DNA from: an uncultured Marivita sp. | GTDB taxonomy: Bacteria; Pseudomonadota; Alphaproteobacteria; Rhodobacterales; Rhodobacteraceae | Assembly (NCBI RefSeq): GCF_947488135.1 | Contig: NZ_CANKYW010000001.1 | Location: 1,054,001 to 1,118,000 of the forward strand | Direction: 5' to 3' | DNA: 64,000 bases | In this document: piece by piece, positions 16,121 through 24,690 of the stretch | Position numbering within the stretch: the first letter of the stretch is position 1 | Layout: every line of letters starts with the position of its first letter | Position numbers and translations under genes: made by a program | Notes under the pieces: generated by a model | Told to the model about the DNA's origin: nothing | Seen by the model: the letters and a program-made list of their open reading frames with translations, nothing else | The model's database searches: none

Positions 16121-17350
16121 TCACAACACCAGACCGGCAGCCCGCGCGCCTTCGCGCACGATCTCGAGCGCTTCGGGATTGTCGCCGAACACCTCCTGCG
16201 CGTTGTTCCAGACGGCGATGGCCTGCGCCTCGTCGCCCAGCACGCCGAGGGACGAGATCAACCGCGCCCATTCCTCGGGTGTGCCGCCTTCATTCGCCAG
16301 CCGGTCCGACAGCCGCGCGACCATGCCCCGGATCATCTCCTGACGGTCTTCCGGGCTCATCTCTTCGGCCGCGTTCAGATCATCCGCACTGGGACCGGGA
16401 ATGCCCGCGATGCGCGGCGGCTGGTAATCGGACACGCCGGCGCGAAAGGCCATTTCCTCGATCTGCGCGAGGATCGGCGGCAACCAGGCGGCATCCGGCG
16501 GGCTCTGCCGCAGCAACCGGTCCCAAAGCCGGAAAGCCACATCCGGCCGTCCGGTCTGCGCCATCATCAACCCCATGTAATACTGCGCGACACCGTTCTG
16601 CGGATCGCGGGCCAGCGCCGCTTCGAGCACGCGCTCGGCCTCGGGCGACACGTATCCGCCCGCCGCCAGCACCATCATGTCCGCGAGATCTGCGTAATCC
16701 TTGCCCGTGGCGTTGTCGCCCTTGATCGACAGGACCTGCTGCTGCGCGCCGTAGGCTTCGACGTAATTGCCCATCGCCGCCTCGGACCGCGCCAGAAGCA
16801 CGTGGCCCTGCAAATCCCCGGGACGTTCGGCCACGGCGCCGCGCAGGCGCTCTACCAGTTCGGCATACTCCGCCTGCACCTCGGTGTTTTCCGTCGCGGG
16901 CATCTGCGCCTCGGCTTCTTCTTGCGAGGGCCGGGTCTCGCGGGCAAGCTCCGCCATCTCCATCCGCTGGGCAAGCCCCAGGTCGCCATAGCCCGGCGCA
17001 CCGAGCTGCGCGTAGATCCAATAGCTCCCCCCCACAAGCATCGCCGCCACAACCGCCGCCGTCGCATAGCCAAGCGCGGGCGGCTGGCCCCCCGCAACAC
17101 CGGTGGCCTGCGCCTTGGCGTCGGCGGTCAGAATTCGCCGCGAGATCTCGGTGCGCAGCCGCTCGGCATCCTCGTCCGAGATCACGCCGCGTTGCAGATC
17201 ACGATCCACTTCGCTCAGCTGATCGCGATACACCTGCACGTCGAACGCCTCGGCAGGCCCGGTGCTCCGCTGCCCGCGCAGCAGGGCCAGAACCAGAAGG
17301 CCCGACATGGCGATGGCCAGAGCAATGGTCGCGATCCAGAAAAACGTCAT
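16121..17350 (-). CDS. ccmI: c-type cytochrome biogenesis protein CcmI
   Basis: The 409-residue protein has an N-terminal membrane segment (MTFFWIATIALAIAMSGLLVLALL) and a cytoplasmic loop with a leucine-zipper-like region (VYRDQLSEVDRDLQRGVISDEDAERLRTEI). A second membrane segment follows near residues 95-115, then a periplasmic TPR domain (for example LQGHVLLARSEAAMGNYVEA). CcmI holds apocytochrome c for haem ligation by CcmF/CcmH. The other ccm genes are not in the window. The ATG at 17350 is preferred to an upstream TTG. No strong ribosome site was seen. Confidence 0.92.
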   Translation of the reverse strand: MTFFWIATIALAIAMSGLLVLALLRGQRSTGPAEAFDVQVYRDQLSEVDRDLQRGVISDEDAERLRTEISRRILTADAKAQATGVAGGQPPALGYATAAVVAAMLVGGSYWIYAQLGAPGYGDLGLAQRMEMAELARETRPSQEEAEAQMPATENTEVQAEYAELVERLRGAVAERPGDLQGHVLLARSEAAMGNYVEAYGAQQQVLSIKGDNATGKDYADLADMMVLAAGGYVSPEAERVLEAALARDPQNGVAQYYMGLMMAQTGRPDVAFRLWDRLLRQSPPDAAWLPPILAQIEEMAFRAGVSDYQPPRIAGIPGPSADDLNAAEEMSPEDRQEMIRGMVARLSDRLANEGGTPEEWARLISSLGVLGDEAQAIAVWNNAQEVFGDNPEALEIVREGARAAGLVL

Positions 17351-17531
17351 CTTGCGCAAAATCCGTCAGTTGTTTTGTATGGATGTATAGTCGCACGCGG
17401 CTTGAAAAAAGGGCAAAACCCCGTGACAAAGCGCCATGTCGCAAAATCACGGTAAAAGGGCGCTGTGAGTATCCGCCCACATGCCCATCCGGTCCACATA
17501 TCCGTCAGATCACCCCAGCCCCGAGTCGCCC

Positions 17532-18776
17532 ATGAAACGCTATTCCGCCTTTGCTGTCGCCCGTGAAGCTCTGCGCTACCAGACCGGCTGGGAACGCGCG
17601 TGGCGCAAGCCCGAGCCGAAGAAGAAATACGACGTGGTGATCGTGGGCGCTGGCGGGCATGGCTTGGCCACAGCCTACTATCTCGGCAAGAACTTCGGCA
17701 TCACCAACGTGGCGGTGATCGAAAAGGGCTGGCTCGGCGGCGGCAACACCGGGCGCAACACCACGATCATCCGCTCGAACTACCTGCAAGACCCGTCGGC
17801 GGCGATCTACGAAAAGGCGCGCTCGCTCTACGAGACGCTGAGCCAGGACCTCAACTACAACATCATGTTCAGCCCGCGCGGCGTCATGATGCTGGCCCAG
17901 ACCGAACACGAGATTCGCGGCTACCAGCGCACCGCGCACGCCAACAACCTGCAAGGGGTCGAGACGAAATTCATCGGCCCCGCCGAGGTCAAGCGCCTCT
18001 GCCCGATCATCGAGCTCAAAGGCCCGCGCTACCCGGTCCTCGGTGCGCTCTGGCAACCACGCGGCGGTACCGCGCGCCACGATGCCGTGGCCTGGGGCTA
18101 TGCCCGCGCGTGCTCGGACATGGGCATGGACATCATCCAGCAATGCGAAGTCACCGCTGTGCGCCAGTCCGGTGGCAAGGTGCAGGGCGTCACCACCACC
18201 AAGGGCGAGATCGACTGCGACAAGCTCGGCATCGTCGTGGCCGGTCACTCCGGCGTTCTCGCCGAAATGGCGGGCTTCCGTCTGCCCATCGAATCCGTGG
18301 CCCTTCAGGCGCTGGTGTCCGAGCCGATCAAGCCTTGCATGGATGTGGTCGTCATGGCCAACACCGTGCACGGCTACATGAGCCAGTCCGACAAGGGCGA
18401 AATGGTCATCGGCGGGGGGGCTGACGGCTACAACAACTACACCCAGCGCGGGTCCTTCCACCATGTCGAGGAAACCGTGCGCGCCCTGATCGAGACCTTC
18501 CCGATGATCTCGCGCCTCAAGATGCTGCGCTGGTGGGGCGGGATCGTGGACATGACCGGCGACCGCTCACCCATCCTGTCAAAGACGCCGCTGGAGAACT
18601 GCTTCATCAACTGCGGCTGGGGCACCGGCGGCTTCAAGGCGATCCCCGGCTCCGGCTGGGGCATGGCCGAGCTGATCGCCAAGGGCTACTCGCCGCTCAC
18701 CGCCGAGTTCGGTTTGAACCGCTTCCGCGAGGGCCGGTTCATCGATGAGAGCGTGGCAGCGGGAGTGGCGCATTGA
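17532..18776 (+). CDS. soxB: Sarcosine oxidase subunit beta
   Basis: The 414-residue flavoprotein subunit of heterotetrameric sarcosine oxidase oxidises sarcosine to glycine. It has the dinucleotide motif VVIVGAGGHGLATAYYLG, the segment GGNTGRNTTIIRSNY, and TARHDAVAWG, which holds the His that binds FMN covalently. The start at 17532 gives MKRYSAFAVAREAL, the usual N terminus. It is the first gene of the sox operon. In this genome the next canonical gene, soxD, lies about 1 kb away because extra genes are inserted; normally soxD follows almost directly. Confidence 0.95.
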   Translation: MKRYSAFAVAREALRYQTGWERAWRKPEPKKKYDVVIVGAGGHGLATAYYLGKNFGITNVAVIEKGWLGGGNTGRNTTIIRSNYLQDPSAAIYEKARSLYETLSQDLNYNIMFSPRGVMMLAQTEHEIRGYQRTAHANNLQGVETKFIGPAEVKRLCPIIELKGPRYPVLGALWQPRGGTARHDAVAWGYARACSDMGMDIIQQCEVTAVRQSGGKVQGVTTTKGEIDCDKLGIVVAGHSGVLAEMAGFRLPIESVALQALVSEPIKPCMDVVVMANTVHGYMSQSDKGEMVIGGGADGYNNYTQRGSFHHVEETVRALIETFPMISRLKMLRWWGGIVDMTGDRSPILSKTPLENCFINCGWGTGGFKAIPGSGWGMAELIAKGYSPLTAEFGLNRFREGRFIDESVAAGVAH

Positions 18777-19285
18777 AAAAGCTACCGAACCCTTACCTGT
18801 TTCCAGTGTTTTTGGTCTCGTTCGCAGTAATTTGGTTTGCGCCGAGTGCCTATTTTTTCGTCTCGTCTAATTCGGGGATGTTCGCTCGGTTTGGGTCACT
18901 ATTGGTCGTTTTGGCGGTAGCTTGGGCAGTATTCACGAACTCCTTCTTTCCCAAAGCGAACGCGGTATTGCCAACTTGGCAAAAGTTTGAGCAGAAATTG
19001 GAGGCCTTCAGTGTGGAGGAATTGCACGAGATCGTCTCGCATAGAGAAAATTTTCTCGCGGGGCTTTCGGAAAATGCGAAGGCGAGGCGAGAGCGTCTTT
19101 TCGACCAAATCGAATTGCATCTTGAGATATCGGAGCATGGCGGGGTTGAAAAAATGCTCACGTCCTTTGAGTTGGTGATGCGTCGCGTTGAGATTGCGGC
19201 GGTCATACTTGGAACACTCCAATGGGGTTTTGGCGACATCTTAGTTAATAAGCTGACCGGATGCGGAGAGTGGCTATGCTCCTAA
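18773..19285 (+). CDS. Unknown two-segment membrane protein inserted in sox operon
   Basis: The 170-residue product has two N-terminal hydrophobic segments (near residues 8-30 and 38-58), then a charged, coiled-coil-like region (about residues 65-130). A weaker hydrophobic stretch lies near the C terminus. Base composition is visibly lower in GC than the flanking sox genes, suggesting acquisition. The start is a TTG overlapping the soxB stop (TTGA), with GGGAG about 10 nt upstream. The stop overlaps the start of a truncated soxD copy by 10 nt. I recognise no family. The fused junctions at both ends indicate that it entered the operon by recombination and is expressed with it. Confidence 0.6.
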   Translation: MKKLPNPYLFPVFLVSFAVIWFAPSAYFFVSSNSGMFARFGSLLVVLAVAWAVFTNSFFPKANAVLPTWQKFEQKLEAFSVEELHEIVSHRENFLAGLSENAKARRERLFDQIELHLEISEHGGVEKMLTSFELVMRRVEIAAVILGTLQWGFGDILVNKLTGCGEWLCS

Positions 19286-19351
19286 TAACCTGTCCCTATT
19301 GCGGCGTCGCCGCCGAGGAAACCGAACTGCACGCAGGCGGCGAAGCGCATC
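19276..19351 (+). pseudogene. Truncated soxD 5' fragment
   Basis: The first 25 codons of soxD are present, starting with the ATG at 19276. Bases 19288-19343 are identical to 19776-19831 of the intact gene, a 56-nt exact direct repeat 488 bp apart. After codon 25 the frame departs into unrelated sequence, so the metal-binding Cys and His residues further on are lost. It is either a relic of the recombination that brought in the upstream gene or the result of a tandem duplication. Confidence 0.85.
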
Positions 19352-19526
19352 CAAAACCCTTCGTCCCCGAAGGATGCGCTGCAGGGTTTCCGTCTACCCC
19401 AAACCACCTCCCGCGGCTTTCCGCCCATCGCGCGGGCGACACCCCGCCGACGCCCCGCAGCGCTCAGTTGCCAACACGCGCCGCACATCCCACCTTCAAG
19501 ACATCGCAACAAAAGGAGCGAGGTCG

Positions 19527-19712
19527 ATGGGAAGAACTGTCTGGATCATTGTCGGAGCCGTCGTCGTGGTTATCGGAATATGGATGTACTCGTCCGGTGG
19601 GGATGGGTCGGCCACTGCACCGGTCGAGGACGTCAATACCACAACGCTCGAAGGCGACGCCCCCGACGACCCTGTGGATGTCCCGGCGGACGGCGCCGAA
19701 ACCGACAACTAA
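19527..19712 (+). CDS. Small single-pass membrane protein, 61 residues
   Basis: The product starts MGRTVWIIVGAVVVVIGIWM, one membrane helix, followed by an acidic Asp/Glu/Thr-rich tail of about 40 residues. AAAAGGAG lies 9 nt before the ATG. The hydrophobic start, the good ribosome site and the codon usage argue for a real gene, although it is tiny. It lies between the truncated and intact soxD copies. Its topology resembles small roseobacter proteins with a helix and an acidic tail. No function can be given. Confidence 0.6.
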   Translation: MGRTVWIIVGAVVVVIGIWMYSSGGDGSATAPVEDVNTTTLEGDAPDDPVDVPADGAETDN

Positions 19713-19763
19713 ACTTCGTTCCGGACGCGGATCGGCGGTCCAGGAAATCACGGGAGGCGCGCC

Positions 19764-20093
19764 ATGCTTCTCCTGACCTGTCCCTATTGCGGCGTCGCCG
19801 CCGAGGAAACCGAACTGCACGCAGGCGGCGAGGCGCATCTGACGCGCTTCGGCCCCGACAGCTCGGACGCCGATTTCACCTCCTACCTCTTCCACCGCGA
19901 AAACCCCAAAGGCGTGCATTTCGAACGCTGGCGGCACGTCAATGGCTGCGGCAAGTGGTTCCACGCCGCGCGCGACACCAACACGCTCGAAGTCTTCGGA
20001 ACCTACAGCGCGCAAACCACCGAGCCGCCGAAAGACCTGCTCGGCAAAATCCGCGAAAAACGCCCCGGCTTCCGCTGGAGGGACATCGCATGA
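19764..20093 (+). CDS. soxD: Sarcosine oxidase subunit delta
   Basis: The 109-residue subunit binds zinc through CPYCG near the N terminus, a His and a later Cys (VNGCGKWFHAARDT). It contains the family segments DFTSYLFHRENPKGVHFERW and FGTYSAQTTEPP. It completes the alpha-beta-gamma-delta complex and bridges to the tetrahydrofolate-linked chemistry of SoxA. The start has GGGAGG before it. It is the intact copy; its 5' end is duplicated 488 bp upstream. The stop overlaps a 22-codon frame before soxA. Confidence 0.95.
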   Translation: MLLLTCPYCGVAAEETELHAGGEAHLTRFGPDSSDADFTSYLFHRENPKGVHFERWRHVNGCGKWFHAARDTNTLEVFGTYSAQTTEPPKDLLGKIREKRPGFRWRDIA

Positions 20094-20158
20094 CCCTTCA
20101 TCTTGCCAAGAAAACTCCCGCCGGAGGCTCCGACGCTTCCGCCAGCGCCAAGGTCTGA
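20090..20158 (+). CDS. Possible 22-residue peptide between soxD and soxA
   Basis: An ATG overlapping the soxD stop (ATGA) opens a frame MTLHLAKKTPAGGSDASASAKV that ends 3 nt before the soxA ATG. The exact overlap and the tight junction fit a translated coupling peptide. The segment could also be a remnant or a chance reading. No similarity is recognised. Confidence 0.35.
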   Translation: MTLHLAKKTPAGGSDASASAKV

Positions 20159-20161
20159 CTT

Positions 20162-23100
20162 ATGAGCACCCGCGTTCAAACCCAGGGCCGCCTGATCGAC
20201 CGTGATCGCCCCATCTCGTTCAAATTCAACGGCACGCTGCTGAAAGGCTACCAGGGCGACACGCTCGCCTCGGCGCTGCTGGCCAATGACCAGATGCTGA
20301 TCGGGCGCAGCTTCAAATATCACCGCCCGCGCGGCGTCGTGGCCAGCGGGTCGGAAGAGCCGAACGCGCTGGTGGGGCTTGGCGAGGGCGACCGCTTCGA
20401 GCCGAACCAGCGCGCCACCACGACCGAGATCTTCCACGGCCTGACCGCCACCAGCCAGAACCACTGGCCGTCGCTCAACTACGACGTCGGCATCGTCAAC
20501 AACGTGCTCTCGCGCTTCCTGAGCGCGGGGTTCTATTACAAGATGTTCATTCACCCGCGTCCGTTCTGGAAACACTTCTACGAGCCGTTCATCCGCCACT
20601 CCGCCGGTCTGGGCAAAGCCCCGAATCCCGAGGTGCGAGATGCCGATCGCTATGAGCATTTCTATGCATTCACCGATGTGCTGGTGATCGGCGGCGGGGT
20701 GGCTGGCCTGCAATCGGCGCTGACGGCGGCCCGCGCCGGGGCCAAGGTGCTGCTTTTGGAGCAGACCGCGCATCTGGGCGGGCGCGCGCCGGTGGATGGC
20801 GGCACGATCGACGGGATGGAGCCCGAAGCGTGGGTCGAAAAAGCCCGCGCCGAACTGGACGCGTTGCCCAACACGCAGGTCCGCACTCGCACGATGGGGG
20901 CAGGGGTCTATGATCACGGTTACGTGCTGGGCTACGAACGCCTGACCGACCACGCGCCCGATACACCCGGCCCCCGCCACCGCCTCTGGCGCATCCGCGC
21001 GGCTCAGGTCATCACCGCGACGGGGGCCATCGAACGCCCGCTGTCTTTCGCGGGCAACGATATTCCCGGCGTCATGCTGGCCTCCGCCGTGCGCGACTAC
21101 CTCGTGAACTACGGCGTCAGCCCCGGCGACCGCACCGTGGTCGTGACCAACAACGACGACGCTTACCGCACCGCCATCGCGCTGGTGCAGGCGGGACTGA
21201 AAGTGCCGGTAATCCTCGATGCCCGCCCCACGGGTGGCGGCGCGCTGATGGACGAGGCGAAGGCGCTGGGCATCCGGGTCGAAACGGGTGCTGCGGCGGT
21301 CAAGGTCAAGGGCGCGAAACGCGTTCATTCGGTTTGCATCGGCGTGCAGGCCGGTGAAGGCGAAGTGCTGGAAGAGGTGTTCTGTGACGCCATCGCCATG
21401 TCCGGCGGCTGGTCGCCGGTGGTGCATCTCTGGTCCCATTGCGGCGGCAAGCTGACATGGGACGCGGGCCAGGCCGCGTTCCGCCCAGACCACGCGCGTG
21501 CGCCCACCAGCCATGACGGCAACCCTTTCGTTATCGCCGCAGGCGCTGCGGATGGTGCGTTTCACTTGAAGGACGTTCTGCAAAATGCCGTAAAGGCTGG
21601 GGAAACTGCCGCCACGCGAGCAGGTGGCAAAGCAGAAAGCAGCGCTGCGCCCAGAGGCGACGCGCCCGAAGAGGCACCGCTCGCGCCGGTCTGGATGATG
21701 CCGCAGGGCGCCAAGAAGCAATTGCGCATGAAGGCGTGGCTCGACTACCAGAACGACGTGAAGGTGTCGGACGTGCAACTGGCCGCGCAGGAAGGCTTTG
21801 AATCCGTCGAGCATACCAAGCGGTACACCACGCTGGGCATGGCGACCGATCAGGGAAAGCTCAGCAACATCAACGGTCTCGCGACTCTTGCGAACGCGCT
21901 GGATGAAGATATCCCGCGCGTTGGCACAACCACGTTCCGCCCGCCCTATACCCCCATCTCGATGGGTGCGATTGCAGGCGAAGCGCGCGGCGAGATTTTT
22001 CAGCCGATCCGCAAGACCCCGATGCACGCCTGGCACGAAGCCAACGGCGCGCATTGGGAACCCGTCGGCCACTGGCGCCGTCCCTACGCCTTCCCGCGCA
22101 AGGGCGAAAGCGTGACGGACGCGGTGCACCGGGAAGTGCTGGCGACCCGCAACAGCCTCGGCCTGCTGGACGCCTCGACCCTTGGCAAAATCATCGTCAA
22201 AGGCCCAGACGCGGGCCGCTTCCTCGACATGCTCTACACCAACATGATGAGCACGCTGAAACCGGGCAAATGCCGTTATGGCCTGATGTGCAGCGAAAAC
22301 GGCTTTCTCACTGATGACGGCGTGGTCGCGCGCATCGACGAGGACACGTTCCTCTGCCACACCACCACCGGCGGCGCGGACCGCATCCATGCTCATATGG
22401 AGGAATGGCTGCAAACCGAATGGTGGGACTGGCAGGTCTGGACCGTCAACGCGACCGAGCAATTCGCGCAGGTCGCCGTGGTCGGTCCGAACGCCCGCAA
22501 GCTGTTGGAAAAGCTGGGCGGTATGGACGTGTCGAAAGACGCCCTTGGCTTCATGGAGTGGAAAGACGGCGACCTCGCCGGTTTCCCGGTTCGGGTCTAC
22601 CGCATCTCGTTCTCGGGCGAGCTGAGCTATGAAATCGCCGTCCCCGCCAATCTGGGCCGCGCCTTCTGGGACAAGCTGCTGGAGGCCGGGGCGGAGTGGG
22701 ACATCACACCCTACGGCACCGAGGCGCTGCACATCATGCGGGCCGAAAAGGGCTTCATCATGATCGGGGATGAGACCGACGGGACCGTGATCCCGCAGGA
22801 TCTGGGCCTCGATTGGGCGATCTCGAAGAAGAAAGACGATTATATCGGCAAGCGCGCGCAGGCCCGCAGCCACATGACCGATCCGAAACGCTGGAAACTG
22901 GTCGGGTTGGAAACGCTGGACGGCTCCACCCTGATGGACGGCGCTTATGCCGTGGCCGAGGGCACAAACGAGAACGGCCAGACCAACACGCAGGGCCGGG
23001 TGACGTCGACCTATCACAGCCCGACGCTGAACAAGGGCATCGCGATGGGGTTGGTGCTCAATGGTCCCGACCGTATGGGCGAGGTGATCGAGTTCACCAA

Positions 23101-23179
23101 TGGCGGCGACGACCGGGTGAAAGCGCGGATCGTGAACCCGGTCTTCTTTGATCCCGAGGGGGAGAAGCAGAATGTCTGA
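20162..23179 (+). CDS. soxA: Sarcosine oxidase subunit alpha
   Basis: The 1005-residue subunit has an N-terminal small-ligand-binding domain (VQTQGRLIDRDRPISFKFNG) and an NAD-binding domain with VLVIGGGVAGLQSALTAARAG near residue 175. A C-terminal GcvT-like tetrahydrofolate domain spans roughly residues 600 to 1000 (for example RNSLGLLDASTLGKIIVKGP and FSGELSYEIAVPA). Together with SoxB it transfers the sarcosine methyl group to tetrahydrofolate as 5,10-methylene-THF with release of peroxide. The length matches the family. The soxG start overlaps its end by 8 nt. Confidence 0.96.
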   Translation: MSTRVQTQGRLIDRDRPISFKFNGTLLKGYQGDTLASALLANDQMLIGRSFKYHRPRGVVASGSEEPNALVGLGEGDRFEPNQRATTTEIFHGLTATSQNHWPSLNYDVGIVNNVLSRFLSAGFYYKMFIHPRPFWKHFYEPFIRHSAGLGKAPNPEVRDADRYEHFYAFTDVLVIGGGVAGLQSALTAARAGAKVLLLEQTAHLGGRAPVDGGTIDGMEPEAWVEKARAELDALPNTQVRTRTMGAGVYDHGYVLGYERLTDHAPDTPGPRHRLWRIRAAQVITATGAIERPLSFAGNDIPGVMLASAVRDYLVNYGVSPGDRTVVVTNNDDAYRTAIALVQAGLKVPVILDARPTGGGALMDEAKALGIRVETGAAAVKVKGAKRVHSVCIGVQAGEGEVLEEVFCDAIAMSGGWSPVVHLWSHCGGKLTWDAGQAAFRPDHARAPTSHDGNPFVIAAGAADGAFHLKDVLQNAVKAGETAATRAGGKAESSAAPRGDAPEEAPLAPVWMMPQGAKKQLRMKAWLDYQNDVKVSDVQLAAQEGFESVEHTKRYTTLGMATDQGKLSNINGLATLANALDEDIPRVGTTTFRPPYTPISMGAIAGEARGEIFQPIRKTPMHAWHEANGAHWEPVGHWRRPYAFPRKGESVTDAVHREVLATRNSLGLLDASTLGKIIVKGPDAGRFLDMLYTNMMSTLKPGKCRYGLMCSENGFLTDDGVVARIDEDTFLCHTTTGGADRIHAHMEEWLQTEWWDWQVWTVNATEQFAQVAVVGPNARKLLEKLGGMDVSKDALGFMEWKDGDLAGFPVRVYRISFSGELSYEIAVPANLGRAFWDKLLEAGAEWDITPYGTEALHIMRAEKGFIMIGDETDGTVIPQDLGLDWAISKKKDDYIGKRAQARSHMTDPKRWKLVGLETLDGSTLMDGAYAVAEGTNENGQTNTQGRVTSTYHSPTLNKGIAMGLVLNGPDRMGEVIEFTNGGDDRVKARIVNPVFFDPEGEKQNV

Positions 23180-23744
23180 CGTGGCACTGGCGCTGGGCGG
23201 CGCATCTTTTGACGGTCTGGTCAGGATCGAGGAACTGTCCGGGCAGGGCATGATCACCCTGCGCGGCGATCTGACGGACAAGAGCATCGTGAAGGCGGTC
23301 AAGGACGTGTTCGGCGTGACCCTTCCCGGCACCCGCGAAACCATATTTGACGGCGCGAACGGCGCGCTCTGGATGTCGCCCGACGAGGCGCTGTTGCTCT
23401 GTCCCTATACCCAAGCGCAGGCCAAGGCGGATGAGCTGGCGGCCAAGCTGGCGGAGGCCCGTGCGCTTGTGGTGAACGTCTCCGACGCCCGCGCGGTATT
23501 CCGGCTCAAGGGCGCCTTGCTGCGCGAGGTGATCGCCAAGCTTGCCCCTGTGGACATGAGCCCCGAAGCCTTCACCCCGGGCATGGTCCGCCGTACCCGC
23601 ATGGCGCAGGTCGCGGCGGCGTTCTGGATGGACGACACCAGCACCGCCCGCGTGGTCTGTTTCCGGTCGGTCGCGGCGTATATGTTCGGCATCCTGAGCA
23701 ATGCGGCGGATGGTGCCTCTGCGGTGAACCATTTTGCGCGCTGA
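23172..23744 (+). CDS. soxG: Sarcosine oxidase subunit gamma
   Basis: The 190-residue subunit has the gamma-family features GMITLRGDLTDKSIVKAVKDVFG, WMSPDEALLLCP, NVSDARAVFRLKG and MRRTRMAQVAAAFW-type end, here RRTRMAQVAAAF. The ATG at 23172 lies inside the soxA end, so translation is coupled. It is the last gene of the operon. A gap of 121 bp with a fresh ribosome site separates it from sodB. Confidence 0.93.
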   Translation: MSDVALALGGASFDGLVRIEELSGQGMITLRGDLTDKSIVKAVKDVFGVTLPGTRETIFDGANGALWMSPDEALLLCPYTQAQAKADELAAKLAEARALVVNVSDARAVFRLKGALLREVIAKLAPVDMSPEAFTPGMVRRTRMAQVAAAFWMDDTSTARVVCFRSVAAYMFGILSNAADGASAVNHFAR

Positions 23745-23865
23745 CGCGTTGGTCCCCTGACAGGCGGGTTTATTCCCGGTTTGACCCACCGCCGGGCTTG
23801 ACCTTGGAGGTGGGTCGCATCACGTATGCCTGTGTAATTTGACATACAAACGAGGGGACACCACC

Positions 23866-24474
23866 ATGGCTTTCGAACTTCCTGATCTGCCCTACGCTCA
23901 CGACGCGCTGGCCAGCAAGGGCATGTCCAAAGAGACGCTCGAATATCACCACGACATCCACCACAAGGCCTATGTGGAAAATGGCAACAAGGCCATTTCC
24001 GGCACCGAGTGGGAGGGCAAGTCCCTCGAAGAAATCATCAAGGGCACATATGACGCCAATGCGGTTGCGCAGAGCGGCATCTTCAACAACATCAGCCAGT
24101 TGTGGAACCACAATCAATTCTGGGAAATGATGGGGCCGGGCGACAACAAGATGCCCGGAGAGCTCGAGAGCCGCATCACCGATGCCTTCGGCACGGTCGA
24201 CAAGTTCAAGGAAGAGTTTTCGGCCGCAGGCGCTGGCCAGTTCGGATCCGGTTGGGCTTGGCTCGTCGTGGATACCGATGGCAAGCTTAAGATCACGAAG
24301 ACCGAAAACGGTGTGAACCCGGTCTGCTTCGATCAGACCGCACTTCTGGGCTGCGATGTATGGGAGCACTCCTATTACATCGACTTCCGCAACAAGCGCC
24401 CGGCGTATCTCGCCAATTTCCTGGACAACCTCGTGAACTGGGAAAACGTCGCGGAGCGTTTGTCCAAAGCCTAA
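23866..24474 (+). CDS. sodB: Superoxide dismutase, Fe type
   Basis: The 202-residue enzyme converts superoxide to peroxide and oxygen. Metal ligands are visible in EYHHDIHHKAYV, QLWNHNQFW and DVWEHSYYIDFRNKRP. The motif GAGQFGSGWAWLV near residue 125, with AGAGQ, favours iron over manganese. The start MAFELPDLPYAHDAL has GAGGGGA upstream. It stands alone between the sox operon and a strong terminator. Proximity to peroxide-producing sarcosine oxidase may be coincidental. Confidence 0.95.
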   Translation: MAFELPDLPYAHDALASKGMSKETLEYHHDIHHKAYVENGNKAISGTEWEGKSLEEIIKGTYDANAVAQSGIFNNISQLWNHNQFWEMMGPGDNKMPGELESRITDAFGTVDKFKEEFSAAGAGQFGSGWAWLVVDTDGKLKITKTENGVNPVCFDQTALLGCDVWEHSYYIDFRNKRPAYLANFLDNLVNWENVAERLSKA

Positions 24475-24499
24475 GGCCGCAACAATTACGTTATCAAAA

Positions 24500-24526
24500 G
24501 CCCTGCCATTTCGGCAGGGCTTTTTT
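24500..24526 (+). terminator. Rho-independent terminator of sodB
   Basis: An 8-bp perfect stem GCCCTGCC/GGCAGGGC (24500-24507 with 24513-24520), with a 5-nt loop, is followed by six T. It lies 25 nt after the sodB stop. Confidence 0.92.
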
Positions 24527-24590
24527 CGTGGGTGCATCGTAGCTTGGTGCGCCAAGGCCAGCGCTGACCACTCTACGTTGCCAGTGGGAC

Positions 24591-24634
24591 GCATTCCTTC
24601 GAAGGAATGCGCCAAAGCCTTCGAAGGCTTTGGC
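24591..24634. repeat. Two abutting perfect palindromes centred on TTCGAA
   Basis: Bases 24591-24610 form a perfect 20-bp palindrome and 24611-24634 a perfect 24-bp palindrome, both with TTCGAA at the centre and with no base between them. They lie in the sodB-rarD gap. A similar cluster is found before eda and another type near surE. They look like repetitive extragenic elements rather than a terminator, since no T tract follows. Confidence 0.75.
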
Positions 24635-24690
24635 ACCCAGCCCTTGCCGAGCGCGCCGCGCCGCAGTAGGCCAAGCGCAGAGGAGCCCCG

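Noticed and set aside
20003-23344. Open frame of 1113 codons on the minus strand
   Set aside because: It is the antisense shadow of soxA, soxD and soxG, with Arg/Gly/His-rich composition and no family.
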